DNA of 64,000 bases from Anaerolineaceae bacterium (GTDB lineage: Bacteria; Chloroflexota; Anaerolineae; Anaerolineales; Anaerolineaceae), in assembly GCA_003524305.1 (NCBI GenBank), contig DQHW01000007.1:1-64000 (forward strand). Direction: 5' to 3'. Each line of letters begins with the position of its first letter. Within the stretch, counting starts at the first letter, position 1. The notes below the pieces were generated by a model, which did no database searches, had not been told where the DNA came from, and was given only the letters and a program-made list of their open reading frames with translations. The translations under genes were made by a program, and so were the position numbers. Positions 7,724-16,815 of the stretch are shown here, piece by piece.

Positions 7724-9181
7724 ATGAGACTGATCAAAAAGGCTGTTAAAACCCTGACATTGCTTGCCATGCTCGCCATGCTGATCTTTATGGCAGGCTG
7801 TTCACGCGCAACAAAGCTGTCTGCATCGGGTAAAACTTACACCATCTCCCCCTCACTGCAAGCCTTTTACAACCGCATGGGCGGCGAGGATGTGCTCGGC
7901 CCGGCGATTTCGAAACTTATCGATAATTCCAGCGGCCAATGCCAGTACACAGTTAACGCTTTGCTCTGCCTGAACCCGATGGTTTCTGGAGACGAAGGTT
8001 TTTCAATTTATTCCCTGGGGAATGAACTCGATGTCAGTGAAATTTCTATCAACCCCGAAGCCACAGACGGATTAATCATTAACGGTTTCAAGGTTTACGA
8101 AGAATTTGTGCCCATCTTTGAACGCTTCTCTCAAACCACTTACGCGGGCAATCCCATTTCGCAGGTGCACATTAATTATGCGCAACAGCGCGTTGAACAA
8201 TACTTTGAAAAAGTGGGGTTCTACCGCAATTTCAGCGACCCGATTGGGACGGTAAAGCTGCTTGCTTACGGCGCTGCCGGCTGCACAAAGGGATGCAGTT
8301 ACCATCCTGCCGCCGAAGCGGAATTGTCGAACCCTTCAATATCACTCTCTGACCTGGATTTGATGGAAAAGTTGGGGATTCTGGTAGATAAATCCGCTTT
8401 TGGCAAGGCGCTCGATAAAGCTCACACGGCTGCTGATGGCAGTCTCGAACAAGTTTATACCGGGGTGGTGCTGTTTCAAGATGCCACCGGTGTGGTTCGA
8501 CTGCGTCCGCTCTCAAGCATATTGGCAATGCCGGTCAAGGAACCGGGAGAAAAACTTTATGATTATTCAAGCGGTGTGGTGTTCTATGCGGTGAATGACA
8601 CTCTCGGATATCATGTGCCCATTTTGTTTGATACTTTCATCAACACGCACGGCGGAACTGCCGTTTCAGGCGATCCGATAAACGAAATCTTCGAATACGA
8701 TTCGGGTCTGTTCAGGCAGTGTTTCACAAATTACTGCCTGGATTACAACCCATCCAAACCTGAAAACAAGCAAGTGACCATCACCCCGTTGGGCAAACAG
8801 TATCTCGCCATGGATCAGACCGTGCTGCCGATGCCGGCCACCCCTCAACCTGATCCGTCGGCGATCAGCCTACAGGTCAGCGAAACGCTGCCAAAGGTGT
8901 CTTCCTCAGAGGCGCAAACGATTCATGTCACGGCCTTAAATGCCGCAGATCAAACACCCCTGACCGGCATTGAAACCGAAATTACCATTTTTCTGCCAAA
9001 AGAGAAAACCTGGTCGTCATTGTTAGCCCCCACCGCCGTGGATGGCACTGCTGTCATCACGCTGCCGATCTTAAAAAACATTCAAAACGGCTCCATCCTG
9101 GCTTATAAAGTTTGCACCACCAATGCCTCCGCCAGCCAGTCTTGCGCTGCCGGCACTTACCTGGTTTGGACTACTCCCTGA
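7724..9181 (+). CDS. Secreted lipoprotein with three LGFP-like modules and an Ig-like tail
   Basis: I choose the ATG at 7724 (a TTG lies 12 bases upstream). The product starts with a basic, hydrophobic signal peptide ending in a lipobox, FMAGC, so it should be lipid-anchored outside the membrane. Three degenerate modules share the pattern aromatic, Gly-rich turn, G.PI, then a Tyr/Phe and N-P ending. They begin near FYNRMGGEDVLG, FERFSQTTYAGNPIS and FDTFINTHGG..SGDPIN, and resemble LGFP repeats. Paired cysteines occur in modules 1 and 3 (C-x8-C, C-x4-C), with CTKGC between modules. The last 110 residues look like an Ig-like beta domain. I do not recognise a named family. It converges with the LysM lipoprotein gene with no gap. 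Confidence 0.8.
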   Translation: MRLIKKAVKTLTLLAMLAMLIFMAGCSRATKLSASGKTYTISPSLQAFYNRMGGEDVLGPAISKLIDNSSGQCQYTVNALLCLNPMVSGDEGFSIYSLGNELDVSEISINPEATDGLIINGFKVYEEFVPIFERFSQTTYAGNPISQVHINYAQQRVEQYFEKVGFYRNFSDPIGTVKLLAYGAAGCTKGCSYHPAAEAELSNPSISLSDLDLMEKLGILVDKSAFGKALDKAHTAADGSLEQVYTGVVLFQDATGVVRLRPLSSILAMPVKEPGEKLYDYSSGVVFYAVNDTLGYHVPILFDTFINTHGGTAVSGDPINEIFEYDSGLFRQCFTNYCLDYNPSKPENKQVTITPLGKQYLAMDQTVLPMPATPQPDPSAISLQVSETLPKVSSSEAQTIHVTALNAADQTPLTGIETEITIFLPKEKTWSSLLAPTAVDGTAVITLPILKNIQNGSILAYKVCTTNASASQSCAAGTYLVWTTP

Positions 9182-10180
9182 TCAGGGATTGACTTCTCCA
9201 AACAGGTCTACCCTGTCGATTTTTTCTCCGATACTATAAATATTTAAGCTGAAAGGCACCCACTCGCCCGGGTTCACCGCATTCGGTGACACGAACCTGC
9301 GAATGCCGACAATTTCGCCGGCCGCGTCATAAGCCACGGCTGCTATCCAGATTTTGCCTGCCGCGCCTTCGGCACCTTCAAACCTGACCTGGGTGGTTAC
9401 TACTGCTGAGAGTCCGTTTGCGCTGATATTGATCTCGGATTGATCAACCATCACCACCGCGGATTGCAGTGCCGTGGGTGTGCCGGTCTGGTTAACACTG
9501 GCTGCTGTGATCAATTGCAGTCCGATTTGCGGATTGACTGGCACAGGCGGCGGAAAATAGGCAAACAAGGGCAGTTGGCTGCCGCTGGCAAGGCGGTTCA
9601 ACGGCACCAGGGCAGGCCGGGTAAGCGCTTCACCGGTCGCAATATCCGTCAGGCTGAATTGGGCGCTGAGGCTGTCGACCATCATGGGCTGAGGGTTGAG
9701 CAGTTCCGCGAAGCAATAGGTTCCGCCTGAGAGTGAAGGGGTGCACTGCGGATCGCTGAATGTCATGGGATAAGGGGTTACGTCAGGCGCGTTTTGCGTC
9801 GGCGAGTGGCTTTGTCCGTTGGGAGCCGGGATGATGATCACCGTACCAGGGCCGAGCAAATAGGGGTTCAGATCAGGGTTGGCGGCTTTGATTTCATCGA
9901 GGGTGAGATCATTCTTGGCGGCAATTTCGAACAGCGTATCGTTGCCTTGAACAATATGAGTTCTGGGCGTGGGGGTTATGGTGGGTACAAGTGTCTCGGT
10001 CGGAGCGCTTACCAGGGTGGCCGTGGCAGTAGCGGTCACGGTGGGGGTGGCAAACGGCGTCAGCGCCTCGTCGGGGAAGAGAGAGCTCGCCTGGGTGGAT
10101 TCTGCTTGCTGGCAGCCGCTTAAGAGTAGAACTGCTGTCAAAAGTGATACCGTAAAAGTTCTCATTTTCATAATTCGCAT
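9182..10180 (-). CDS. LysM-domain lipoprotein
   Basis: The ATG at 10180 has a GAAGGG ribosome site 4 nt upstream. A TTG at 10192 is the only longer alternative. A signal peptide ends in the lipobox LLSGC. A Thr/Pro/Ala-rich linker then leads to one LysM domain (THIVQGNDTLFEIAAKNDL through PGTVIIIPAP), expected to bind peptidoglycan-type glycans. The remaining 200 residues form a beta-rich domain of unknown function. It is divergent from the PBP-like gene, suggesting a shared cell-envelope task. Confidence 0.85.
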   Translation of the reverse strand: MRIMKMRTFTVSLLTAVLLLSGCQQAESTQASSLFPDEALTPFATPTVTATATATLVSAPTETLVPTITPTPRTHIVQGNDTLFEIAAKNDLTLDEIKAANPDLNPYLLGPGTVIIIPAPNGQSHSPTQNAPDVTPYPMTFSDPQCTPSLSGGTYCFAELLNPQPMMVDSLSAQFSLTDIATGEALTRPALVPLNRLASGSQLPLFAYFPPPVPVNPQIGLQLITAASVNQTGTPTALQSAVVMVDQSEINISANGLSAVVTTQVRFEGAEGAAGKIWIAAVAYDAAGEIVGIRRFVSPNAVNPGEWVPFSLNIYSIGEKIDRVDLFGEVNP

Positions 10181-10277
10181 TATACCCTTCAATGATGCTT
10201 GCCCGGTGCCGTGCGCTATGTTAAACTCAACTTACAAGTTGATTCTAAACCATAAAAAGGCAACCTTGTAAACCACT

Positions 10278-13139
10278 GTGCGCAAAACCGACCTGACCCT
10301 TCTCATCAAAAAACGTAACGAGAGACATGCCCGCAAGCTCAACCGGGCAACGTCGATTACTCGGCGTTTTGGCATCGGTGCATTATCTATCCTGTTGATC
10401 CTGTTGGCAATCGGATTACTGGCTGCCGGGCTCTTTTATGCCAGGGTGACTGCCGACCTGCCCTCGCTGGCGGTGCTGCCCGTGCTGCTCAACCCGGTGG
10501 ATGGCGAACTGCTGGAGCCCACCGTGATAACTGACAACAGCGGTGAAACGGTGCTGTATTCACTGGATAACCCCGGCATTGAGCGCGCCTACCTGGCCGT
10601 CAACCCTGAAAAACCCGACCATTTCAGTCCGCAGCTTTTGCGCGCGGTGGTCTCCAAGCTGGACCCCACTTTTTGGGAGAACCCCGGTTACTCGCTGAAA
10701 GATTGGCGCAACCCCGAACCTGCCACCATAGCCGAACGGTTGGCCAGTGAATTGCTGCTCTGGCAGGAACAACCTTCCGCCATGCGTGCAGTGCGCATGC
10801 GCCTGTTGGCCGCCCAACTGGTGTCTGAATACGGACGAACGCAGGTGCTTGAATGGTACCTCAACAGCGCCTGGTTTGGTCATCTTGCCACCGGCGCCGA
10901 AAGCGCTTCTCTGCTTTATTTTAATAAATCCGCCGGCGACTTAAGCCTGGCAGAATCTGCCATGTTAGCCGTGGTGATCGAAGCGCCAGCCTTGAATCCG
11001 CTGGATTCTCCAGACCAGGCGCTTGCCATGCAGCAGCAATTCCTCGGCGAAATGGCGCAGATGGAAGTCATCAGCCTGGATGAATTCGCTTCGGCCTTGC
11101 GCGAACGCCTTACGCTGCGCACATCAATGAACGATCCAGTGTCAAAGGCGCCTGCTTTTACCCGACACCTGCTCTCCAATCTGGATTCCCATTTTTCACA
11201 AAACCGCTTACAGCGAGGCGGATTGGTGATTCAATCTTCACTCGATTGGCAGCTTCAAACCCAGTTCGCCTGCACGGCCAAAACCCAGCTTTTACGCCTG
11301 CAAGGCATTCAGGATGCACCCTCTGAAGACTGCCCGGCTGCATTGTTATTACCCACTCAAACCTTTGCCGGTCTGGATGCCAAACTGCTGGCCAGCGCCG
11401 GAGTGATCCTCAACCCGGCCAACGGTGAAGTACTCGCTTACCTTGAGCCTACAGCGTATGACGGGTCGCATCCAGCAGACAGCGGCTACCAACCCGGTTC
11501 ATTGCTGAGCCCTTTTGCCGCCGCCGCCGGTTTTGCCCGCGGTCTTTCGCCAGCCTCTTTGCAATGGGATATTCCATCTGAGTTGACAGGTGCTGCCAGC
11601 GGTTATCAAAATCGCGACCAACTCTGGCACGGCGCTGTCAGTTTGCGCGAAGCTGTGGCCAATGATTATCTAATACCCATCATGGATGTTCTGCGCCAGG
11701 CCGGCGCCGTCAATGCCTGGCATCTGGCAGCCGCCCTGGGGCTCTCCCCGATGAATGAGGCTGTTGAAAGCGTTGATCCGCTGTTTGCAGGGTCTACCAA
11801 CTCGCTCCTGGATGTAGCTGCTGCTTACGGCACACTGGCGAATTCAGGCATTAGAAGCGGATTGGAAGATGCTGTCACTGGCGAGATTAATCCTGCAATG
11901 GTGCGCACGGTCAGTTCTACCACCGGCAGAATGCTGCTCGATCAATCCACACCGCAGGTCAGCGTGATTTTAAGTCAGCCGCTGGCTTACCTGGTCAATC
12001 ATGTATTAAGTGACGAGAGCGCCCGCTGGCCGTCTCTTGGTTACCCCAACGCCCTCGAAATCGGCCAACCCGCCGCCGCCAAACTCGGAACCACTCTGAA
12101 CCATCAACAAGTGTGGACGGTGGGCTACACCCCCGACCGGTTGGTACTGGTCTGGCTCGGTGACACTTCTGAAAATTCACAACAGGCACTTGATCCGCTG
12201 ATGGCTGCCGGCATCTGGCATGCGGTGATCAAACAGGCGCTGCAAGACGCCCCGAGTGCAGGCTGGCAGCAGCCCGAAGGCGTAACCAGCCTAAAAGTGT
12301 GCATCCCTTCAGGTATGCTGCCCTCCATGGATTGCCCCGCCATCTCGGATGAGGTATTTCTGATCGGCAACGAACCCACCCTGCCGGATACGCTGTATGA
12401 AAAGATCAAGGTTAATCGCGAAACCGGTCAGCGTGCAACGGTGTTCACCGACCCCACGCTGATTGATGAACAACTCTTCATCAACGTGCCCACCAAAGCC
12501 AGGCAGTGGGCCATCGAAGCCGGATTGCCGGTCGCTCCAAGCGGATATGACGCCATCCCCGTATCTCAAACCAATGCCAACGTGCAGATCAGCGCTCCGG
12601 CCATCTTCTCAGCGGTTGGCGGCAAGGTCGAAATATCAGGAACGGCTTCTCTTGAAAATCTCAATTCATGGACGCTGCAGGTAGGCGAGGGCATCAATCC
12701 GCTCAACTGGCTGCAAATCGCCGGCGGAAATTCAGCCGTGGCAACAGGCGGCAGCCTCGCGGAATGGGATACCACAGGCATCGACGGACTTTACGCCATC
12801 CGTCTGACGGTGATTGACCAGACCCAGCACGTGCAGTCTGCCACCATCCAGGTGACAGTGGATAACACCCCACCGCAAGTCAAGATCACTTACCCCGCAG
12901 CGGATCAAGAACTGCAGCCCGCGCAGGATTCGGTTACCCTTCAAGCTGTTATTGAAGACAACACCGGAATCAAGACAGTGGAATGGTTTGTAGACGGCAA
13001 GCTGGCCGCCACTCAAACAGACGGACCTTATTTGTATCTCATGCCAGCAGTCAACGGAAAGCACACCCTGATTCTGACGGTTGAAGACAAAGCGGGCAAT
13101 AAGACCTCAAGCGAAAAACTGGATTTTTCAATCAATTAA
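10278..13139 (+). CDS. Class A PBP-like protein with degenerate catalytic motifs
   Basis: The 953-residue layout is that of a class A penicillin-binding protein: one N-terminal membrane helix (about 33-55), a GT51 transglycosylase-like region (about 75-245), a transpeptidase-like region (about 370-680) and C-terminal Ig-like domains (about 760-953). The catalytic motifs are changed. The GT51 ED..F..H.G motif reads LDPTFWENPG with L128 replacing the catalytic Glu. STITQQ is replaced by ATIAER at 149-154. The second GT51 Glu is M174. The SxxK motif is SLLS (408-411), SxN is lost near D463-L465, and KTG is KLG (602-604). The fold signals are intact (LEWYLNSAWFG; VGYTPDRLVLVWLG) and the frame is undamaged, so a non-enzymatic role is inferred. 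The start is a GTG. Confidence 0.85.
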   Translation: MRKTDLTLLIKKRNERHARKLNRATSITRRFGIGALSILLILLAIGLLAAGLFYARVTADLPSLAVLPVLLNPVDGELLEPTVITDNSGETVLYSLDNPGIERAYLAVNPEKPDHFSPQLLRAVVSKLDPTFWENPGYSLKDWRNPEPATIAERLASELLLWQEQPSAMRAVRMRLLAAQLVSEYGRTQVLEWYLNSAWFGHLATGAESASLLYFNKSAGDLSLAESAMLAVVIEAPALNPLDSPDQALAMQQQFLGEMAQMEVISLDEFASALRERLTLRTSMNDPVSKAPAFTRHLLSNLDSHFSQNRLQRGGLVIQSSLDWQLQTQFACTAKTQLLRLQGIQDAPSEDCPAALLLPTQTFAGLDAKLLASAGVILNPANGEVLAYLEPTAYDGSHPADSGYQPGSLLSPFAAAAGFARGLSPASLQWDIPSELTGAASGYQNRDQLWHGAVSLREAVANDYLIPIMDVLRQAGAVNAWHLAAALGLSPMNEAVESVDPLFAGSTNSLLDVAAAYGTLANSGIRSGLEDAVTGEINPAMVRTVSSTTGRMLLDQSTPQVSVILSQPLAYLVNHVLSDESARWPSLGYPNALEIGQPAAAKLGTTLNHQQVWTVGYTPDRLVLVWLGDTSENSQQALDPLMAAGIWHAVIKQALQDAPSAGWQQPEGVTSLKVCIPSGMLPSMDCPAISDEVFLIGNEPTLPDTLYEKIKVNRETGQRATVFTDPTLIDEQLFINVPTKARQWAIEAGLPVAPSGYDAIPVSQTNANVQISAPAIFSAVGGKVEISGTASLENLNSWTLQVGEGINPLNWLQIAGGNSAVATGGSLAEWDTTGIDGLYAIRLTVIDQTQHVQSATIQVTVDNTPPQVKITYPAADQELQPAQDSVTLQAVIEDNTGIKTVEWFVDGKLAATQTDGPYLYLMPAVNGKHTLILTVEDKAGNKTSSEKLDFSIN

Positions 13140-13162
13140 AAACTAGCCATGATTTATAACCC

Positions 13163-13193
13163 AGACCCCCGCAGATTCCAATCTGCGGGGTCT
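13163..13193. terminator. Bidirectional hairpin between convergent genes
   Basis: AGACCCCCGCAGATT (13163-13177) pairs with AATCTGCGGGGTCT (13180-13193) with one bulged C. It lies between the stops of the PBP-like gene and the minus-strand HAD gene and can end both transcripts. Flanking T-runs are weak. Confidence 0.65.
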
Positions 13194-13203
13194 GCTTAAC
13201 TAA

Positions 13204-13881
13204 TCACCTGGAAAATACTTCCCTGAGTTCAACCAGATCTTTGCAGATCAAATCCGCGCCAGCCCGGAGCAGTTCTTTTTCTTCGCCAAAGCCGCACAGC
13301 AGCCCAATGGTTTGAGCCCCGGCCATCTTGCCGGCCAGTATATCCACGGTGGTGTCGCCGATCATGATACATTCTTCAGCATTCAGCCCCATGGCATTGG
13401 CGGCAAATCGCACCGGGTGCGGAAACGGTTTGGTATATTCGCAGGTCTGGTTGGTTACGACCGCGCGGAACAACCCGCCCAGCTCAAATTGATCCAGAAA
13501 ACGGCGCGTTGAGGCGTCGTCACGCGCGCTGACCACCGTCATTGGGTAGCGAGTATTGGCAAGCTCCAAAAGTTCTTTTGCCCCGTTCATCAGTTGAAAA
13601 GGCCTGGTGCGGTTCTTGCGTTTTTGCATCAATTTACTGTATAAATTTGCGATATTGTCATCAAGGCTGAGATGGTCTAATAAATGGTACATCCCGTTTA
13701 GAGGTGTTTCTGTGGCCATCACAAACCAGCGCGCGAAGGGCTGCGGATCGCCCCGTTTAAAGAGAAAACGAACGATTCTCAATCTATGAGCCAGGTGCCC
13801 CACCCAGACATCATCCGTGTCACTGAGGGTGCCATCCACGTCAAAACACAAACCCTTAACTTTTGAGAGATCAATCGCCAT
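13204..13881 (-). CDS. HAD-superfamily phosphatase (phosphoglycolate phosphatase-like)
   Basis: This 225-residue cytoplasmic hydrolase of the HAD superfamily has motif I FDVDGTLSDTD (about residues 13-23, nucleophile and general-acid aspartates). Motif II is TVVSARDD. The CIMIGDTTVDILAGKMAG segment gives motif IV. The helical cap inserted after motif I fits subclass I enzymes such as Gph or PpaX. The substrate is not determinable. It starts 4 bases from the stop of the upstream exported protease-like gene on the same strand. Confidence 0.88.
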   Translation of the reverse strand: MAIDLSKVKGLCFDVDGTLSDTDDVWVGHLAHRLRIVRFLFKRGDPQPFARWFVMATETPLNGMYHLLDHLSLDDNIANLYSKLMQKRKNRTRPFQLMNGAKELLELANTRYPMTVVSARDDASTRRFLDQFELGGLFRAVVTNQTCEYTKPFPHPVRFAANAMGLNAEECIMIGDTTVDILAGKMAGAQTIGLLCGFGEEKELLRAGADLICKDLVELREVFSR

Positions 13882-13885
13882 GTCT

Positions 13886-15214
13886 TTACTCGAAATTCGG
13901 AAATGCGGTTAAAGTATTTGCATAAGCTGTGGAATCATTGGCAATGATCCACAACACCTGGTCACCATTAATCGTCATGCTGACAGAATCTTGCCAGGAG
14001 ATGCTATTTGCATCATCTACTTTCGCGGTTCCCCAACGCAGTGTACCGTATTCCTTGCTGCTGAATAAGAACTCTTTCGCTTCGTCATTGTTATCCCAGG
14101 TACTCAGCCAGGCAAAGGTATAGGCTTCTGAATTGGCATCTGCGTAATAAACATAAGCATCTCCACCCCAGCCCGCCGCGGCATCCGCCGCAGTGAAAGA
14201 ATCCAATTGATAAGCCGAGTCAATTCCTGAATCGAGCACAAGGGAGGTGTACCATTCACCGATCACGCCCTTGTCAATTTCAGTCCAACCCACGCCCAAA
14301 ACGGCAGCCAGGTCAGGCAGGTCTACCTTCACCGGTTTTTCATTGGGATATTTCTCGGGATGCAATATCTGTTCGGTCGAGACAGGCGGATTTGCATATG
14401 CCGCGTCTACTGACTTCCATTTATTGTCGCCGTATAACGACTGCACAAAGGCAAAGCCCTGTTGATAAGGAAAGAGAAAATCCTGTTTCATGTATGCCGG
14501 TGCTGAATCATAAACCGGGCTCTCATAAGTGGACTGAAAATCACTCACGTCATTTTTGTCTTGATCAGTGCTCTCAATGAGGAACCAGTACTGTTCAGAT
14601 AAGACGGCGTCTCCTTCAACGAGTGCGGTCACCGCTGCACAATATTCGCTTTCAATCTCGCAGTAGTCATCATTCAATTTCAACCCGTTTTCGAGATCAT
14701 AATTCTGGTCTTGCAGCACGTGGGTAAATTCATGGGCATAGGTCATGCGTTCAAGACCGGTGAAACCAGCATCGCCAATCACATACATTTCTTTGGTGGT
14801 GCTGTCATAATAACCGGCGATCTGTTCACTGTATAAATCGATGTAAAACTGCAGCAAATCAAAATCAGGTTCCAACAATCCCAGTGCGCTCAGCACATCC
14901 GCGTCTTGCTGCGCCATCTCGGGGGTGTAATCTTTGAAGAAATCATTCATCACCACATCTTGAAGTTCAGCATTAGACATCATTGCGCGGTTAAGCTCAG
15001 CATTCATCTCCAATCCGCGGATGTCGCTGACTTGCTGCTGGATGGTGTCCATTTGTACATCCACGCTGGGCGGTTCGGTGGCTTCAACAAGCGGCGGCGT
15101 ATAATTTTTTTGTGATTTCAATAGAAAAAAGGCACCCACGATTAAACCTGCGCTGATTAAAAGGCAGCTTGAAATGATGATTGCCACCAGTGATAATGAG
15201 ATTTTTTTGCCCAT
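13886..15214 (-). CDS. Membrane-anchored HExxH metalloprotease-like protein
   Basis: The 442-residue product has one N-terminal membrane helix (about 8-32) and an extracytoplasmic domain. The zinc motif HEFTH is at 161-165, preceded by MTYA, and E200 in ALVEGDA is a plausible third ligand, the gluzincin-like spacing HExxH...E. The rest resembles no enzyme I can name, and proteolysis is inferred from the motif alone. It overlaps no gene but precedes the HAD gene by 4 bp, so the two are probably co-transcribed. Confidence 0.75.
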   Translation of the reverse strand: MGKKISLSLVAIIISSCLLISAGLIVGAFFLLKSQKNYTPPLVEATEPPSVDVQMDTIQQQVSDIRGLEMNAELNRAMMSNAELQDVVMNDFFKDYTPEMAQQDADVLSALGLLEPDFDLLQFYIDLYSEQIAGYYDSTTKEMYVIGDAGFTGLERMTYAHEFTHVLQDQNYDLENGLKLNDDYCEIESEYCAAVTALVEGDAVLSEQYWFLIESTDQDKNDVSDFQSTYESPVYDSAPAYMKQDFLFPYQQGFAFVQSLYGDNKWKSVDAAYANPPVSTEQILHPEKYPNEKPVKVDLPDLAAVLGVGWTEIDKGVIGEWYTSLVLDSGIDSAYQLDSFTAADAAAGWGGDAYVYYADANSEAYTFAWLSTWDNNDEAKEFLFSSKEYGTLRWGTAKVDDANSISWQDSVSMTINGDQVLWIIANDSTAYANTLTAFPNFE

Positions 15215-15287
15215 ATGAATGACGTTCCGATCTTTAAAAATGGTTTGGTTTGACGTAACTATTGGTTGATTATCTCATGAATGAAGC

Positions 15288-16532
15288 TTAAGGTCGAACA
15301 ATCGCAAGCGCGTTTTTTGCCTCTTGATAGCCGGAGTTAGCTTGTATTGCCTGGTTAAAAAGGGTGATTGCGCTCAAATGATCCCCACTGAGTTCATATG
15401 CCCAACCCTTCCACAACAGTGCTTCTTCTGAATCTGGTGTGACATGCAACGCATAATCAGCAAGCCGCTCAAGGTCTTCTGTGTCGCCAGTGTGGTAAGC
15501 TGCAATCAACGGACCGAACTGATAGCGCAGCATACGTGAAGGCAGGCCGAGTCCCCTTGCTTTGGCGAAAGCCTGCACCGCCATGTCATACTCTTGAAGG
15601 GCGGTCAAGCTGCTGCCCAGGTTGAACCAGGCAAAAGCATTAGACGGTTCAGACAACGCTTGTCTTTGAAGCAATGCCGCGGTTTGTTTGAGATTGTCTT
15701 CCAACGGCCAATTCGCCCCCAAAAGCTGTTGAATTTTTGGTAGGTCATCGGTTGGAAAGATCACCAGGTAGACATGGTTAAACGCCTGCCAGGCTTGAGC
15801 AATATCGTCATAAGTGAGCAGCCTGTCCGGTCCATGGTAACTATCTTGGGCGATGAAGTACTGTTTTTGCCTATCGTACCCGGTCAGCAGAATATAATGC
15901 CCTGCCCACAAATCATCCCCGGGCCAGGCGGATTTCTCAACCTTGAAGGATTCTTCAATGATTACCGGGTAGCCGCCTGCAATCAGCGCTTCAAGCACAG
16001 CCAGATCGCCTCCCACGCGCACCTCGGCTTTCAAGCCTTGCACAGTCTGGTTAACGTAACCGGCTAATTCTTCAATGTTGACATTTTTATCCTGCCGCTT
16101 GGGGCGGATCACCTCGCTGATGGTGAACTGGTCGCCCTGCCAGCCCCAGTAACGCAGACCCAAGGCCAGGGTGGCCGGTCCGCAGTTGTTCCAATCTTGA
16201 TAATCTCGCTGCGGATTGAAAGATGGAGGAGGCAGCGTCACCGCGCCAGGCAAAAAGGAGTTTAGCGGTTTTGATAATACATCATGGGACGGCCCAGCAG
16301 AATCAGCCTCCACGCTCATCAGACCGGGCAGCCAAAAGGTTAGCTGCTGTATTGAATTTGCTTCAGCCGTGGGCATCGCCTCGACAGGGTTTATGGATAA
16401 TCTGATCCAGGCCAGCGCCTGGTTGGTTTTTATTTGCAGTTGGGGCAGATGATTAAATACGAACACTCCCATGATTATGGCAATCACTGATAAAACAAGG
16501 AGGAGAGTTTTTTGCGGCTTATTAAGTAACAT
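15288..16532 (-). CDS. C39-like cysteine peptidase domain with C-terminal TPRs
   Basis: A signal-anchor helix (about 8-26) is followed by a papain-like C39_2 domain. The catalytic cysteine is C117 in WNNCGPATLAL and the histidine is H212 in WAGHYILLTGYD, with AQDSYHGP following. The C-terminal third shows TPR-like helices (SNAFAWFNLGSSL; SEEALLWKGWAYELSGD). Proteins of this layout are annotated as C39 peptidase-TPR proteins of unknown target. It is probably exported and anchored. Confidence 0.8.
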   Translation of the reverse strand: MLLNKPQKTLLLVLSVIAIIMGVFVFNHLPQLQIKTNQALAWIRLSINPVEAMPTAEANSIQQLTFWLPGLMSVEADSAGPSHDVLSKPLNSFLPGAVTLPPPSFNPQRDYQDWNNCGPATLALGLRYWGWQGDQFTISEVIRPKRQDKNVNIEELAGYVNQTVQGLKAEVRVGGDLAVLEALIAGGYPVIIEESFKVEKSAWPGDDLWAGHYILLTGYDRQKQYFIAQDSYHGPDRLLTYDDIAQAWQAFNHVYLVIFPTDDLPKIQQLLGANWPLEDNLKQTAALLQRQALSEPSNAFAWFNLGSSLTALQEYDMAVQAFAKARGLGLPSRMLRYQFGPLIAAYHTGDTEDLERLADYALHVTPDSEEALLWKGWAYELSGDHLSAITLFNQAIQANSGYQEAKNALAIVRP

Positions 16533-16616
16533 TTGTCAATTTATCCTCACTGTAGCTAACAATGTGGCATCAAATCTATATTAATCATTCGTAGTCAAAC
16601 CATCAACTTCTTATAC

Positions 16617-16677
16617 TCCGCCCTCTCCTCTGCACCCCTCTCCCAGGCTTGGGAGAGGGGACGGGGGTGAGGGTAAA
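16617..16677. repeat. GC-rich interspersed palindromic element
   Basis: An intergenic block built around CCCCTCTCCC-aggct-TGGGAGAGGGG, flanked by CCCTCTCC and by GGGGGTGAGGG. A related block in opposite orientation lies at 44928-45014. Such CCCTCACCCC/GGGAGAGGGG elements are interspersed repeats in many genomes. It lies between the C39 gene and miaB. Confidence 0.55.
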
Positions 16678-16815
16678 TATCTACAAACCGTTTTTCAAAG
16701 TTAACTGCACACAATAACTCTCTTTTGATTTTATCCCTAAAAAATCAATAAATCTAATCAAATATGATGTTTTTAGTAGTATTTCGCTTTCCATTTTATT
16801 GTTATAATCAGCCGA

